The position numbers were made by a program, and so were the translations under genes. The notes under the pieces are model-generated. The model searched no databases. It saw only the letters and a list, made by a program, of their open reading frames with translations, and was not told the origin of the DNA. A stretch of DNA of 34,877 nucleotides from Planctomycetales bacterium. Its GTDB lineage: Bacteria; Planctomycetota; Planctomycetia; Pirellulales; Thermoguttaceae. The stretch is taken from contig SKOZ01000004.1 of assembly GCA_007119795.1 (NCBI GenBank), forward strand, positions 1 through 34,877, read 5' to 3'. Numbering within the stretch: position 1 is the first letter of the stretch; each line of letters opens with the position of its first letter. Of this stretch, positions 33,710 through 34,877 are shown piece after piece.

Positions 33710-34877
33710 ATGAAAGTCAAGTTGAACTTGGATAAGAATGCAATCGCTGCATTCCTTCTCAGCCATGTTGAGAAGGTCGCCTTCGGCGTCGTGGTGGTGG
33801 TCTTCGCCGTGCTGGCGGTAAGGGGATTCCAGGGCCGTTATGAGAAGACGCCCGAAGATTTCCGCAGCCTGGCCAGCCAGGCCGAAGAGAACATCAATCG
33901 ACCGAAGTCGGACATCGACGCCCGCGTGGTGAGCTATCCGGAGATCGCCGGACGGCTGCGGACGCCGGTTTCCGTAGATCCGTACCGTTTTGCCCGCCCC
34001 TGGCAGCGTCCCCTGATAGACCAGTTGGCCAAACGGGGCGAGCCGCCCTTGCTTCCGGTCAGGGAGCTGCGCATAGCCACCGGCAAGGGTGTGCGCGGCG
34101 GTCCGGGGGGGATGACCGGCGGATACGATTACGGCAGCACCGGTTCGTACGACTACGGCGGAAGCAGCCCCTCTGGCCCGGGATCCTTCCCGGGCGTCGT
34201 CGGGCGGACCGGCCAGACCCGGGAGGTCCCCGACCGCGGGGTCCGCTGGGTGGTCATCACTGGTCTGATCCCCATCGAGGCGCAGCGCCAGGCCTACGAA
34301 GACGCCTTCCGCGATGCCCAAGGCTACGACCCGACCCGCGACATCCCCAATTACGTGGGGGCGGTGATCCAGCGCGCGGAGGTCGATCCCCTGCGGCCGG
34401 ATGCCGAGGTGCGGTGGGTTCACGTGGGGACCCATCCGAGGAGCACCGCCCCCGGTCGGTATGCTGTCGGCGGTTCTGGTATGGGCTACGGTTCTGGCGG
34501 CGGCTATCCGGGGGCGATGATGCCCGATTCCGAATACGGAGGTTACGGGAGTGGAGGAATGGCGGGACAAATGGGAATGGGAATGGGGATGGCGGGACGG
34601 GGCGACATCCTACCGGTCTTCCGCCACCAGGCCCTCACCGCCGCGCTCCCGCAGGTCTCGGGCACGGTCTTCGGCTCGGAGATCGCCCACCCGCCGACGA
34701 TTCCCCTCGCCGCCGACATGACCCCCGAGCAGATTCAGGCCCTCCAGCCCCGCATCGAGCGGCCGATGGCAACGCCTGAGGATGAGGAGTTCGACCCGAC
34801 CGACCCCTTCCAGATGGAGCGGCAGCGCCGCCAGCCGGGCCGTTCGCCGATGCAGCAGGGGATGCACGATGATCCCC
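33710..34877 (+). CDS. Third membrane protein of the pil operon (3' end outside window)
   Basis: This frame is open from ATG 33710 (AAAAGGAATCGG upstream) to the window end, 389 codons with no stop. Residues about 22-40 form a membrane helix (VAFGVVVVVFAVLAVRGF) after a charged N-terminus. Next are a helical region (TPEDFRSLASQAEENI), a Gly/Tyr linker at about 128-155 (GGYDYGSTGSYDYGG), and a folded segment RWVVITGLIPIEAQRQAYED. Then follow NYVGAVIQRAEVDP, and a second low-complexity stretch with Gly, Tyr and repeated Met-Gly at about 248-303. The design repeats that of the preceding gene. No known family was recognised, and it starts 41 bases after the previous stop, so it is in the same operon. 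It may be a PilP or PilO counterpart. Confidence 0.8.
   Translation, partial: MKVKLNLDKNAIAAFLLSHVEKVAFGVVVVVFAVLAVRGFQGRYEKTPEDFRSLASQAEENINRPKSDIDARVVSYPEIAGRLRTPVSVDPYRFARPWQRPLIDQLAKRGEPPLLPVRELRIATGKGVRGGPGGMTGGYDYGSTGSYDYGGSSPSGPGSFPGVVGRTGQTREVPDRGVRWVVITGLIPIEAQRQAYEDAFRDAQGYDPTRDIPNYVGAVIQRAEVDPLRPDAEVRWVHVGTHPRSTAPGRYAVGGSGMGYGSGGGYPGAMMPDSEYGGYGSGGMAGQMGMGMGMAGRGDILPVFRHQALTAALPQVSGTVFGSEIAHPPTIPLAADMTPEQIQALQPRIERPMATPEDEEFDPTDPFQMERQRRQPGRSPMQQGMHDDP

Overview
The window is about 35 kb of GC-rich DNA with long secreted and outer-envelope proteins. Several traits suggest a planctomycete, probably a free-living heterotroph of the Pirellulales type. These are the hydrazine-synthase-alpha-like propeller cytochromes, a PQQ-type propeller, a bacillithiol deacetylase, a futalosine-type UbiA prenyltransferase and a PilM protein followed by Gly/Tyr-rich membrane proteins. 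The assignment comes from protein family content, not from a marker gene. No rRNA, tRNA or CRISPR array was seen.

Layout: 1-8.2 kb is mostly minus strand. It holds a partial PQQ-like propeller, a frameshifted dual-specificity phosphatase remnant (plus strand), a GH16 glycoside hydrolase, a very large double-FAD oxidoreductase with an inserted discoidin domain, a hemerythrin and bshB1. From 8.4-13.6 kb lie a secretin-like exported protein, bacterioferritin, a UbiA-family prenyltransferase and a lipase-like alpha/beta hydrolase. From 13.6-18.4 kb lie a three-heme propeller cytochrome, an SMP-30 lactonase and a xylose-isomerase-like barrel protein. From 18.5-19.0 kb is a decayed REP-associated tyrosine transposase element with recognisable inverted ends. 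Directly beside it is an alternative oxidase. From 20.4-23.5 kb is a second propeller cytochrome, with a discoidin-like front and two hemes. From 23.9-28.8 kb lie a GT39-like membrane glycosyltransferase and a GH38-like protein whose catalytic positions look altered. From 29.3 kb to the end a recognisable promoter precedes a fused PilM-PilN protein and two further single-span membrane proteins with Gly/Tyr/Ser/Met-rich inserts; the last runs off the window.

Themes: (i) carbohydrate binding and turnover in the periplasm (GH16, FAD oxidoreductase, SMP-30, xylose-isomerase-like, GH38-like); (ii) oxygen, iron and thiol handling (hemerythrin, bacterioferritin, BshB1, alternative oxidase, quinone-type prenyltransferase); (iii) surface c-type cytochrome propellers in two divergent copies; (iv) a pilus inner-membrane platform of unusual architecture. 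The gene order alternates strands, so most genes are probably single transcription units. The clear exceptions are hemerythrin-FAD oxidoreductase (19 bp apart) and the pilMN operon.

The best candidates for something undescribed are the pilMN-led membrane complex, the paired hydrazine-synthase-alpha-like cytochromes, the tripartite FAD/discoidin/HEAT-like protein, and the enzyme-fold proteins with substituted catalytic residues.
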